Positions 12,000 through 21,949 of a stretch of DNA of 64,000 nt are shown here, in pieces. The DNA is from Lentinus brumalis. Lineage: Eukaryota; Basidiomycota; Agaricomycetes; Polyporales; Polyporaceae. The position numbers were made by a program, and so were the translations under genes. How positions within the stretch are numbered: position 1 is the first letter of the stretch; every line of letters begins with the position of its first letter. The notes beneath the pieces are model-generated. The model ran no database searches. It was not told where the DNA came from and saw nothing but the letters and a program-made list of their open reading frames with translations. The stretch is from NCBI GenBank assembly GCA_001792895.1, contig MARA01000013.1, positions 682,001-746,000 on the forward strand, given 5' to 3'.

Positions 12000-13129
12000 G
12001 CCAGGAGAATGGAGATGGTCATATTACATTCATCGCGGCTCATGTAACTGTACATTTACTATACTACTCAATTGCTATCAAGGGAGGCATGTCGTTGTCA
12101 TCAGTGACACCATCGTTGCTGGTGTCGTCGTCAATGCCCTCCGGAACTACGACGTCCAGAAGGTAACTCCCCCACCCAGGGATGACCAAGGTGCGCATGT
12201 GAAAGTGATGTCCGCGCGTCGTAGTGTAGCTATCTGCGACGACAGCACTGCGACGACGCTGCTCAGCAGCTGCGCTGAAAGCGCGCTCAGCCGCGTCTGA
12301 AGAGATAGGGATGAGGGACGGTGCATGTTCCTGTATACGCCTGTGTGAGTAGATTACGGGAGACGCGCGGCGGCGATGTCTCGTCGGAGGTGGGGCCAGG
12401 GTAGTGAAGACGTACAGAATCGTCGCGAATCGGTGAGTCGGGGCGCTGTGGCCATGCGTCGTTGGCAGCAGTGGGGCGGGGAGCATGGTCGCGAGTAGGC
12501 GAAACAGTGCGCTGGGGTAATTGAGACATCGCAGCAGAAATGACGTTAGCGCAGAGGGAAGACACATACCTCGAGGTCCTCTTATACCAGCTCTGCACGG
12601 CGGCGAGAGCATTGTGCACCTGTACGGCCCTCCTCCGTCGCTATAGGCCACGGTAATCGTCCGAGCATTGTGTCCGCAGCTGTTGGTCCCCGGCTACCTG
12701 TGACGCGTCGCTTGTGCAGGCAGGTGGTTTGTCGTCTAAGCGAGAAGGAAAAAGAAAGTCTTTGTGCGGCGAATGTGAGCTCAGCGCGATAGCAGGCAAG
12801 GGTCAAAGCCTGAGAGCCGATCAAGCGGCGCACGACGCCAAAGCCCAAGCAGTGGCGGTGCTTGGGAAAGCTCCTGGCATTCTCCGATTTGGCCTCGACG
12901 CTTTGTGGCTTTCACTCTGGCGGCGCAACCATGGCTCGGATCTCGGCTCAAGACTTATTGTGTGTACCCGAAACCACCATTCGAACTCACTATATAAGAT
13001 GCCCCGTCTTGGTCCTCAGCTTCAACCAGCTGTTACTACCCCGCACTTCCCCTCGAACCCGATTCTCTCGAGGCATCGCTCGTCGTCAGCACCCGCCCGC
13101 TCTACTGTTGCCCACACTTCCTTCGACCG
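12000..13129. other. hAT interior upstream of the transposase
   Basis: About 1.1 kb between the left subterminal repeats and the transposase start. The right part is the transposase promoter (TATA-like motif at 12,991). The left part has a minus-strand frame (12,651-12,064, 195 codons) with an acidic tail, possibly two or three exons of a small divergent gene, but I recognise no domain in it and do not call it. Confidence 0.4.
12991..12998 (+). promoter_or_regulatory. TATA box of the hAT transposase
   Basis: TATATAAG at 12,991, 139 bp before the transposase ATG at 13,130, followed by a pyrimidine-rich leader. Confidence 0.55.
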
Positions 13130-16053
13130 ATGCCTCCACGTCGGAAACGCCAGCGCGTTGAGGCCAATGCCCCGGAACCCGAGGGTGGCGAGTCCAACAC
13201 CGCTGGGGCTGGGAGCAGCACTCAGGTTGCTACAGGCTCCGAGGCCGATGAAGCTAAGAGAAAGCGGCTGGAGGCGTTCACTGAGCAGTGGCAGATTGAG
13301 GGTAAGACGGACGAGCAAATTCTTGGTACGTGTTTGACATCGTGCTCGTGTTTGCAAACCCAGTGCTAACATCATCTCCAGGTGAACAAATGGCAAAGTG
13401 GTCGTCCGAGGCGTACGGGCATTTCAACCTTCCTCCCGACATCATATACGAAGACGGCGACGTCAAGTATAGGTTCTGGTGCCTTAAGTATGTCCTTGTG
13501 CTTGTCCTCCGTGTGCATACTTGGCTGATACGTCGCTGCACAGGCACCCAAACAAGCACTGTACGCGTGTGCGTACAGACCCGTCCACAACCAACCTCAA
13601 CAGACACATCAACAAATGCGATCCACCCGTCGTATCGGGGCAGGGCTCGATCGCCCAGTATGCCGCTGGCTCTACGTACAACAAGGCTGAGTTCCGATAT
13701 CTCACCACCGTCTGGGTAACCCGCTGCCACCGCCCCTTCGCTATTGTCGACGACGAACCCCTCCGGGATATGTTCAAGATGCTTTACGCCAAGGTCGAGA
13801 TTCCATCCGCCTCCATGGTCTCGCGCGACGTCAAGGAGGTCTTTGACCTGTCAAAACCTGAAGTTGCCGCTTTCCTCCAACGTCAGAAGAGCGCGATTCA
13901 CATCGCGTTCGATGGATGGACAGCACCTAACGTGCTGTCCTTCCTTGGCGTGGTAGTATCGTTTGAGCAGGCTGGCAAGATCCTCACTTTCCTGCTCGAT
14001 TTCATCCGGTATGCTCTCTGTTGTCTTTGTTGTTAGTCGCTGTGCTTATCAGGAATTGCTGCAGGCTCCACAAAGGCCATACCGGACTGTACCTCGCGCA
14101 GAAGATGCACAAATGTCTCGAGTCATATGGAATCGCTGACAAGGTACGCATGGTGCGATTCGCCCTGCTTTCTCATTGTCTAACCGTCCATACGTCACAG
14201 ATCTATGGTCAAACTGCCGATAACGCCTCAAATAACGATACCATGATTGATGCGCTCGCTATTCGTCTCAACGGGAAGGCTGGTCCGCACACACGCATCC
14301 GGTGCCTCTGCCACGTTCTCAATCTCTGCGTCAAGGTGTGTCGCGACTGCGTTCCTTTCTATTGTGCGTTCACTAATGACATTCTGTTCACAGGCGATCC
14401 TTCAACCCTTCGTGAAGAAGAGGAAGTCTCGCAAAGCTCAGTCCTCCAGCACCCAGTCTGAGGCAGAGTCTGACGATGAGAGCGACGAAGAGGAAGACGA
14501 GCAAGACGACTCAGCTGCCGTGAGCCTGACGATGCTGCCGCCAACCAAGACGACGACGAAGAGGAGCTGGACATGGACCGCGAAGCCAGCAATGAGGCTG
14601 AGATTGCCGACATTGTTGCGCAATCTGACCCTGCTGCAATCCTTCCGGAGCACGAGAGGCTCTTCGCCCAGAAGTCTCTGACGAAGGTATGCTCAATCTG
14701 CATTGTGTGTGGCTAGTGTTATTGACTAATGGGTATCGCGCAGCTGAACGCCTTGATGAAGAGAATCTCGAACAGCCCTGTCCTCCGCAACGATCTCGAC
14801 GAACTGTGCAAGAAGTCCAACATCAAACCGCTTGGCGTTGTTAAACCAGTGCCCACGCGCTGGAACAGTGTCGCGATGACCTCAAGGCGTGCCATCTACC
14901 TCCGACGTCCGCTCACGGAGCTCGTATCCAAGGCGTGCCACAACGGCTCCCGAGGGCCCCGCCTTCTCCGATTCAAGCTCACATCGGACGAGTGGGAGGT
15001 CCTCGAACAGCTTGATGGGATCTTGTCGGCGCGTACGGCTTCTCATTTTTGGCGTCATCCTCACGCTGACACAGTCCTCTCATACAGAACTTCCTCGAGG
15101 CGACCGAACGCATGTCAGTTCGCTCGCACCCTCTCCTGCACGAGGTCATCCCCGTGATAGACCTCTTAAAGGGGATGCTCAAGAAGGCAAGCAAGAACGC
15201 GTCGCTGAAGCCTGCTGTTCGCGTGGCAGCTAGCCTCGGTGCAGAGGTCCTCAATCGATACTACTCGAAGACGGACGACTCAGTCATGTATCGATGTGCC
15301 ATGAGTAGGTACAGTATTGCACGGTGTCGGACGCTTATGCTGATGCTTGCTCATGTCGCAGTATTGCACCCACGATACAAGACAGCTTATTTCAAGCGCG
15401 AGAAGTGGCTGGACAGCTGGATCGATACCGCAGTCGAACTCCTCCGGGAGGAATGGAAGCACTACAAGCCCAATCCTGCCGAAGCTTCCGCCGCCCGTGC
15501 CTCTTCTTCCGTGAGTGCTGTAGTGTCTGACGTACGTGCGGTGCCTAATGTACATCCATCCTAGGCAACTGGGCTCTTTGCGTCACTAGATTTCATGGAC
15601 AACACGGGCGATATTGACGCGCTTGAAGAGTATCTCAACACACCGCCGATTCCGAGCATTTCTGACCCCATACGGCACTGGCACGCGCTCGACAGCGAGC
15701 GCAACCCTCTAGCGAGAATGGCCCTCGACATCCTCTCTGCTCCAGGTACATTCCGGTGCTTTTATATCCCTTACCGTGACCATGCTGATGCCTTCTTGTC
15801 AGCCACATCTGTCGACGCAGAGAGGTCTTTCTCTCGGGGTGGTTTGACCGTTTCAAAGCTCCGCCATAACCTGTCCGACGAGTCGACAAGGGCGGCGACT
15901 GTTCTCAATGCCTGGACGCAGATTCCTGGTCTGATTCCCAAGAAGATGATTGTGCAGACCTTCAAGGAGAAGAGCTCTCGTGCACCAAAGGGTAAGGCAA
16001 CTGCCACGGCATCGGCGGCGGCGGGTGATGATGATGTCATTGTACTGTCGTAG
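13130..16053 (+). CDS. hAT transposase, BED finger, one frameshift
   Basis: DDE-type transposase of the hAT superfamily. Eleven exons: 13130-13325, 13382-13487, 13544-14008, 14065-14143, 14201-14335, 14394-14686, 14744-15024, 15075-15304, 15362-15510, 15565-15745 and 15803-16053, about 788 aa. A BED-type zinc finger lies near residues 95-130 (FWCLKHPNKHC, then LNRHINKC), split by an intron. The catalytic core includes IAFDGWTAPN, TADNASNNDT and CLCHVLNLCVK. An acidic linker at 14,465-14,520 precedes the insertion-type region, and the C-terminal dimerisation domain reads SVDAERSFSRGGLTVSKLRH. All junctions keep frame except inside exon 6, where one nucleotide is missing between about 14,518 and 14,530. 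It is otherwise complete. The shift may be real or an assembly error. Confidence 0.88.
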
Positions 16054-16159
16054 ATATCTTGTTTGTACTGTCGTCTATATACATGTATTGAGTTGAAGTC
16101 TCTTGTGATAATCTACTCTGGAGTGACCTGCGTGAGCTCATGCCTTCGCACCTTGGAAA

Positions 16160-16325
16160 ATTGGCGGGTACTCATGAGTATATGTCCTCATAGCCAGCAC
16201 CATACTCATACTCATTGAAACCCGTGGGAAATGAGTACTCGTACCCATGGGTCTACTACCCATGGGTATTCCCACGAGTCAACTCATGGATACCCGCGAG
16301 TTTCGGGTACTCATGACGGTCCCTA
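16160..16325. repeat. hAT right subterminal and terminal repeats
   Basis: Mirror of the left end: a cluster of ACTCATG, CATGAGT, CCATGGGT and similar motifs leading into ACTCATGACGGTCCCTA, the inverted copy of the left terminus. Confidence 0.8.
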
Positions 16326-16333
16326 GTTATATC
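16326..16333. repeat. hAT target-site duplication, right
   Basis: GTTATATC, identical to 11,779-11,786. Confidence 0.93.
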
Positions 16334-16560
16334 TGAGCCCACGATGGCGAGACGGCATTGCGGTGGGCTTGAGCACGCTCACCCGACATTGATGTTCTAG
16401 GCCACTGCTAGGTATCCCGAGATCTCTACTGCAGTGACACACCTTCATTGCTCACGAATCGCCGTGTCTTGGCTCTCGCCGCTGTAGCGGCCTGGCCGGA
16501 GCTGTCCCACAAGAGGGAGTTCTCAGGCTGAGATCTCACCTGTCCGCCTGGCCCAGCGGC
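16334..16560. repeat. Duplicated module, copy C, resumes after the hAT
   Basis: Continues the block interrupted at 11,786 and matches 31,450-31,660, for example ggtgggcttgagc and aggccactgctaggtatcc. No gene. Confidence 0.65.
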
Positions 16561-17010
16561 CGCTGAAGTCGGTCATCCTCCCTCCCGGTATCATTGAGCA
16601 CCTTGCGCAAAGGATCTACTAGCGAGCGACGAGTGGTACGCCGAGGGAGGTCGGTAACACACTCTCTTCTGCATCTCTGGACGCGGACAACATCAGTGTT
16701 CTGCTCCTGCATGGCGCTACATGCGACGGGAAGACTTCTCGCGCATTCGATCTTGACCTTGATCTCTGCATCCTCGTCCTCACATGGATGGGCATGGACG
16801 ACTCAACACTCAACTCTGTCAATGACCGAGCTCCCAGAGATGGGTGTTCTGTGCGTGGAGGATGTCAGTGCCGCGTTCCACAATGGCGACGAGTGCGTCG
16901 TCGTCGATACAGACAGGACCCTCGCCAGGCACAGCAAGAGTGTCGCGGATAAATCCCTCGCCACCGGTCGTCTCATAAACTCGAGATCAAGCAGCCTTCG
17001 ACTCTCGAGC
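16560..17010 (+). pseudogene. BCS1-like AAA-ATPase relic (copy C)
   Basis: Frames carry LHGATCDGKTS, a decayed but lysine-bearing Walker A, then DLDLCILVLTWMGMDDSTLN and, in another frame, VLCVEDVSAAFHNGD, the Walker B region of fungal BCS1-like ATPases. The N-terminal membrane part and the C-terminal AAA lid are absent, and a frame change separates the two motifs. It is a remnant of the same family as 3,640, 25,660, 29,860 and 31,790. Confidence 0.7.
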
Positions 17011-17640
17011 CTGTGATACATGCAATTCCCTCCATCTGCCCGTGTGTCTACATACATTTCTCTCCTCTTGGCCCTCCTCTGTTGCTACGATGCAGCACTA
17101 CCGTATGTTGTTGCTGCTCGTCGCCCAATCTCGCTTGTCAGATCTACTCGGCTTCGGTGAGTGATTGTGGCCCGGTCCGTCGTCCTGAGCTCAGGCCCAA
17201 CGCCAATGCAAGTCGCCGAGTTAACCTTGCTTGAGGTCTCGGTTCCCTTCTCAAGCCCTCACTCTGACGCTCTCGTGCTCGTTTCACTGCCGACTGCCCG
17301 CATAGACGTGCACTGTCAAAGCCGACGTCTCTGGCCCGATACGCCTACATACATGCCTCTAGGGCTTGCCCTCGCTCGTTTCCCTTTGCCGTGGATTGTT
17401 CCTGTTATTGCCTTCCGATAGACACATGTATTATAGCCGCGATGGGTCGCGCTTATGCTATAGCTATATCCTTCCAGTGACTGCATGTGTGTAGTCCTTC
17501 CGAGGTGCTGCACCGTAAGCTCGTGGCCAGGTAAAGCAGACTGGAGTCCGGCACGTGCGTACATCAGCACCTGCACAAGTGAACACTAGCCTGCTGCAGA
17601 AGGGCGCAACTTGCTGAATCTGTCCCTGTAGACATTGGGA
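16960..17640. repeat. Repeat unit U, copy C
   Basis: A 650-800 bp non-coding unit with related copies at 32,630-33,330 and 62,960-63,740. Shared landmarks include the ccatctgcccatgtgt region, ggcccggtccgtcgtcctg, a catgcctctagggct segment and a tattatagcc motif near its right end. It lies between the BCS1 relic and the DUF6533 gene, and I find no coding capacity. Confidence 0.65.
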
Positions 17641-17955
17641 AATCAGTTGAAATATAAGTAGTGCTTGCTGGGACCAGGAGGGCTTCGTAATGTCTCGGAG
17701 AACCCATCAGGGTGACCAGGTCTGACTCAGATGAATCCATTGTCGGTGGAAGGAACACTCTTATTTGAGGTCGAAAGAAGAGTACTTGATTCTTCGGAAG
17801 TGGTGCTAGCCCAAAAGCGTCTGCCTGAGTCTGAAGCCCACATAAATAAATAACCAAGAAAGACCAATAACGACAGAAGTACAGGGAGCATTGACAGAAC
17901 TATACACATCTATGTAAGCCCAGTGGCAATTACCGACATTGGCTGCATTGAGATA

Positions 17956-19695
17956 CTACACGGTCGAAGATGATGATGCAACGGCCTCAGGGACCTCTGC
18001 CTGAACCTCCCTATCCTCTTCTCCCGGGGCCTCTGAAGGCGAGCAAACTTGCAACTCAATACTGTCATCATTGTCAGACTGCGCCGAGCGACTGGGATTG
18101 ATGAAGTTTCCAAGGGATGAGATGAAGCTTGGTGTGCTGTCCCATGCGTTCCTCGAGGAATGCAATGGATCGTCGGCATCGAGCCTTACGACCATGTGGT
18201 TTGCTTGTTGCAGTTCAAGGAGGAAGCGTGAGATGAGGATTGCTGTGATTCTGCGAATGGATTTTGTGTGAGTGCATGCTCTCAGAGTTCTATGGATAGC
18301 AGTGTGAAGTATACACATACGGGGCAGTGAATACAGTGACAAGACTGAAACTGTCCTCATTTGCCACCTATGTTAGTATGCATGAGTGCTGACATGCAGA
18401 TATTTGACAGGTCAATGTTTACCGCAGTGGCAGAAAGGACCAGATGAAGAATGTTCAGAATGAACAGGATGCTAGTGATGATGCCAGTGTTCAACTGAAT
18501 GAGTTGCTTTGGGGACCTTTGCTGCAGGACCTACACAAAATATATGGTTCCTGTGCATGAGTCAGGTATCAGTAAGCCAAAGAAATTTGCTTAAAAAGAC
18601 ATACCACCACGGAAAAGGACATCAGACAGTGTAAGCCTCTTGGACTTATGGATGTCTGTCAGGGTGGCCGAACCTCTCAGTGTTGTCCAGGTGATGTAGA
18701 TGAGTATAATGTCCGCAGCAATGAGGGGGACTCGAGAGATGATTGTGACTGTGCAGTTTCATGAATCAGTGTGTGCCATTGCATATAATTGTTAGCCATC
18801 CTACGCCTTATACAAAGTCAGTACCAATGGATGTGATGAGACTGAACAAGCCAAACCTAAGTGAGAGTGCAGTAGTTGTGTTGTCTGTTCCAAGACATCC
18901 AAATGGTGGGAAGTTCTCTCCAGATATCTGATAGCCATATGGAACCTGAAAAAATGGCCCATCAATATTCTGTGGCAGTCCATATGAGTCCAATAACATC
19001 AAACTACCCACCAGATTGGCACCTACTGGTGCTAGAGATAAAGCAGCAACAACTATTCCGAGGGGCTTGCTCCTGCTCAACACATATGCACGGAGGGAAG
19101 AGAAGGCTGATTGAATGTGTTAGGGACCACAACCCAATACCTGGAAGCATGGCTGACCTGCTCCAGGAATGAATTGCAGTATGCCCGTTGCCTGTGCGGC
19201 TATGACAAACAAGGAACAGCTGCAGACATTGACAATCATTTTGCACTCATCTGAACTCTGCAAGGCCTCACACGAACCTCTGATTCCGGTCAGATTTGCC
19301 ATGTCTTGGACTGAGACTGCTTACCTTATCAGAAGGGAAAGATGCAAACGCGACCAACCCCATGACATAGTACACCATGGAAATCCACTTGTTTGCAAAG
19401 AACAAGAGTGCTGCTCCGCTGATGCACTTTGCAGTCCAGAAGTACACGACTTCTCTGTCGAATGTGAGGACAGTGTCGTAGAGAAAGAGAACTATGGTGA
19501 GAGAAAGTGTCGGCTCGACATGTACAAGGTTGCAGATGGGAGTGAACACACCTGCGGCTGCCATAGCGCAGTAGTTGCCTGTATAGCTTTTGGATGGACT
19601 CCGTCAGCAAGTGTTATTCATGACGAGAGACCTGTGACATACAGGATGTCAAATAGGGCCATGGTCGCAGCAGCATCATCAGTGTCGGAAGACAT
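17956..19695 (-). CDS. DUF6533 multi-pass membrane protein
   Basis: Fungal membrane protein of the DUF6533 family, function unknown, with about seven predicted membrane helices. Eleven exons join to 380 aa: 19695-19643, 19586-19552, 19491-19325, 19257-19158, 19106-19012, 18945-18825, 18748-18605, 18550-18537, 18494-18423, 18367-18321 and 18250-17956. The family signature is seen as LFLYDTVLTFDREVVYFW in exon 3, AADIILIYITW in exon 7, LSDVLFRGGTIYF across exons 7-8 and ILISRFLLELQQAN in exon 11. The tail is acidic and Ser-rich. Exon 8 is 14 nt and is followed by a short intron of 42 nt, the weakest part of the model. No stop or shift is needed, so it is probably functional. A decayed 3' fragment occurs at 33,760-33,880, so the gene belongs to the duplicated module. 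Confidence 0.85.
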
Positions 19696-21949
19696 GGTGA
19701 GGTTGAAGGAGGATCCTCAAGTTACTGAGGGTGAAGGAATATTGCGACTACAGTCATGGCATAACCAGGTCTTATATTGCACACGACAGTACGGTCACCA
19801 TCTAATAGGGTGCCTGTCATCAGATGGTCGTCGAGATACACACCTGGAAACCACCATGTCCGATAATCTCCGAACCACACCATGTGGTAGAGAGTCTGTG
19901 TGAGTTCGAGGCAGCCACACACCGCAGTTGCGTGGACCGGTGTTGCGTGGCTGAATGGCCGTCTAGCCAATTGAATAGTGTCGCTGGATCAACCTGAAGG
20001 TGATTTGGATGGTCAGCCATGACGATGGAATGAAGAAGGCATGCAGGTACCGGCAGGAACTTTGCGACTGTGCAGAATGCAGTGCCATGATGGCACGGCC
20101 GGCCGGACAGAAGACCCGAAGTGCAAATGGATGAGGTGCTGAGATGGGTATGTCAAGGAGGCTATCTGACATCCTAAACCTAAGATCATTGCAACTAGAT
20201 GGATAGAAGAGTTAGCTATGGTTCCCGTACAACCGTCAGTGCGACTGAATGGCATGTGCGTGCACACATCATGAGATACAACCCAACAGACCGCCGAGGA
20301 CCCTCATCACCGTGACAATGAGGTGAGTTACATCTTCCTAGCTGAGGCGACCGCTGACCATGTGTTCAGGACACTCCCAACACTCAGTGACACCGGTGGA
20401 CGCATGTTCGGAGATGGCTGCGCCCGTTGTTGCGCTGGCCTGGACGTATGATCACAACAGCCGGGAGGAGCCCGACGAGGCGGAAGCTCTTCCCGAACAC
20501 CAAACTGAATCACACCCCCAAGCAGTGTTATTGCACCAGCACGAGAGCATCTGATTTGGATGTAACGTGAGCTCGAACGGAGCAAGCGCAATATTCAGGG
20601 ATATGGGTAGCGTGTTACGATATGATCAAATGCATGGGCGTATACCAAGAGACAGATTTTGAGCCTAGGTAGCGGAGGACAAGGAGGAGGCGTATGTTCT
20701 GCCACCGAGAGTCGAGACACCCTTTTGACCGAGAAGCGATAGGGACAGGCCGCGTGCGAGCGTGTGAGATGAGACATATAGACGTCAAGACGTATGCATG
20801 CGTTGGGCCATATACACTTCACAATTGACCAACGATGGTGGCGCTGGCCAGCAGACATGGGGGATTCCAGCAGACCGGGAGAGACAAGCAGGGACACATA
20901 ACAGAGACGACGTCAGGAGCACTGCGGGCATACTGCTAGTGCATGAGGCGGGAAGTTGCAACTGCCAGCATGGCGGCATCCGAGCTAGGAGCCACCCCAG
21001 CCGCCAGAGAACGCATCGCGCCTGAGCGACACGGTACGCGGAATTGAGGGCAGGCATGACGATGTGTGCGACGGACATGCGTGTGCCACGGTTCGTAAGA
21101 GGGCTGGATAAAACGGGCGGGGCTGAGGATAACGAGGCTCACGGATAGAGCCGCGGTGTCACCGAGGGCGGAGGAGACGGAGGCGCGAAGAGCAAAGAGC
21201 GGCGCCGCCTGCGCGGACGTTGTGGAGGGACGCGCGTGAGCGGAAGACACGCAAGCACACGAATGTGAGAGTACTGGTACGGGCTCGAGGGTGTACGCGA
21301 GTCCCGCTGGGGGAGGTAGAGGTGTGCACCCAGACGAACGTCGGCTGCAGGCCGCGTGTTTAACGCCAGCAGCCTCCATCGTGTCCATGAGCGACATCTC
21401 GATGACCGTTCCCCACCCTTGATGCCCCGATGACGCTTTGAAGGCCCGGCGCGATCTTCCTTCCCATGAACCTGCCCAGTGCTACCAGTATATCGATATG
21501 CATGTCACTTACCTTGAGAATGTCCTCATCCAGGAGTCCCTTCCGTTCTCCATCTGCCGGTGACATTTACGAGAGAGCCGCGTCCCACTTGCTGGGGCTG
21601 CCTCCAGTATTGAGTGATCGCCCGGGATTTGCAGGCAGTCCGCCGTGGCCAATGTTCTAGCTCTTGAAGAGCTCGAGCGAGTCTAGATCGAGGATGTCTC
21701 AGTACAACCAGGGGGTGCCGGGGTGCGGGCTCGACGCGCACGGCTGGAGGAAGAGTCGGAAGAGCTGCCGTGGCGGAAGGGTGGGTACAAGAGGCATCAA
21801 GGCGCCATAGACAGCTTTGGAAGAATATTTAAGCCTAAGGACACGGGGATGTCTACGAAATGCAGCAGCAGAGTGGGATTGTGGGCGTGGACGACGACCT
21901 CAGGACGCCATTCAGGGCAGGCCGCTCCCATGCAAACGTCAATACAGCA
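19696..21949. other. Gene-poor region upstream of DUF6533
   Basis: Short minus-strand open pieces at 20,172-19,963 and 19,970-19,722 could be exons of a small gene (one reads TLYHMVWFGDYRTWWFP), but I cannot join them convincingly or name a family. From about 21,790 on, the sequence shares a motif with 8,288 and 33,445. No RNA gene seen. Confidence 0.4.

Larger units (their letters stand above)
11787..16325 (+). mobile_element. Complete hAT-superfamily DNA transposon (4,539 bp)
   Basis: Both ends are visible. The terminal inverted repeat TAGGGACCGTCATGAGT starts at 11,787 and its exact reverse complement ends at 16,325. The element is bounded by a perfect 8-bp direct repeat GTTATATC at 11,779-11,786 and 16,326-16,333, the target-site length expected of hAT elements. 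Inside lie arrays of subterminal repeats at both ends and a BED-finger transposase gene ending in the hAT dimerisation domain. The paralogous duplicated copy at 31,430-31,450 lacks the element. The clean ends suggest a fairly recent insertion, though the transposase has one frameshift. Confidence 0.95.

Noticed and set aside
12064..12651. 195-codon minus frame inside the hAT, possible passenger gene
   Set aside because: No recognisable domain, and the alternative exon structure is ambiguous; mentioned only as content of the spacer.
14520..14549. 30-nt GTGAGC...CAAG intron to fix the hAT frame
   Set aside because: Too short for splicing, and as a multiple of three it does not restore the frame.
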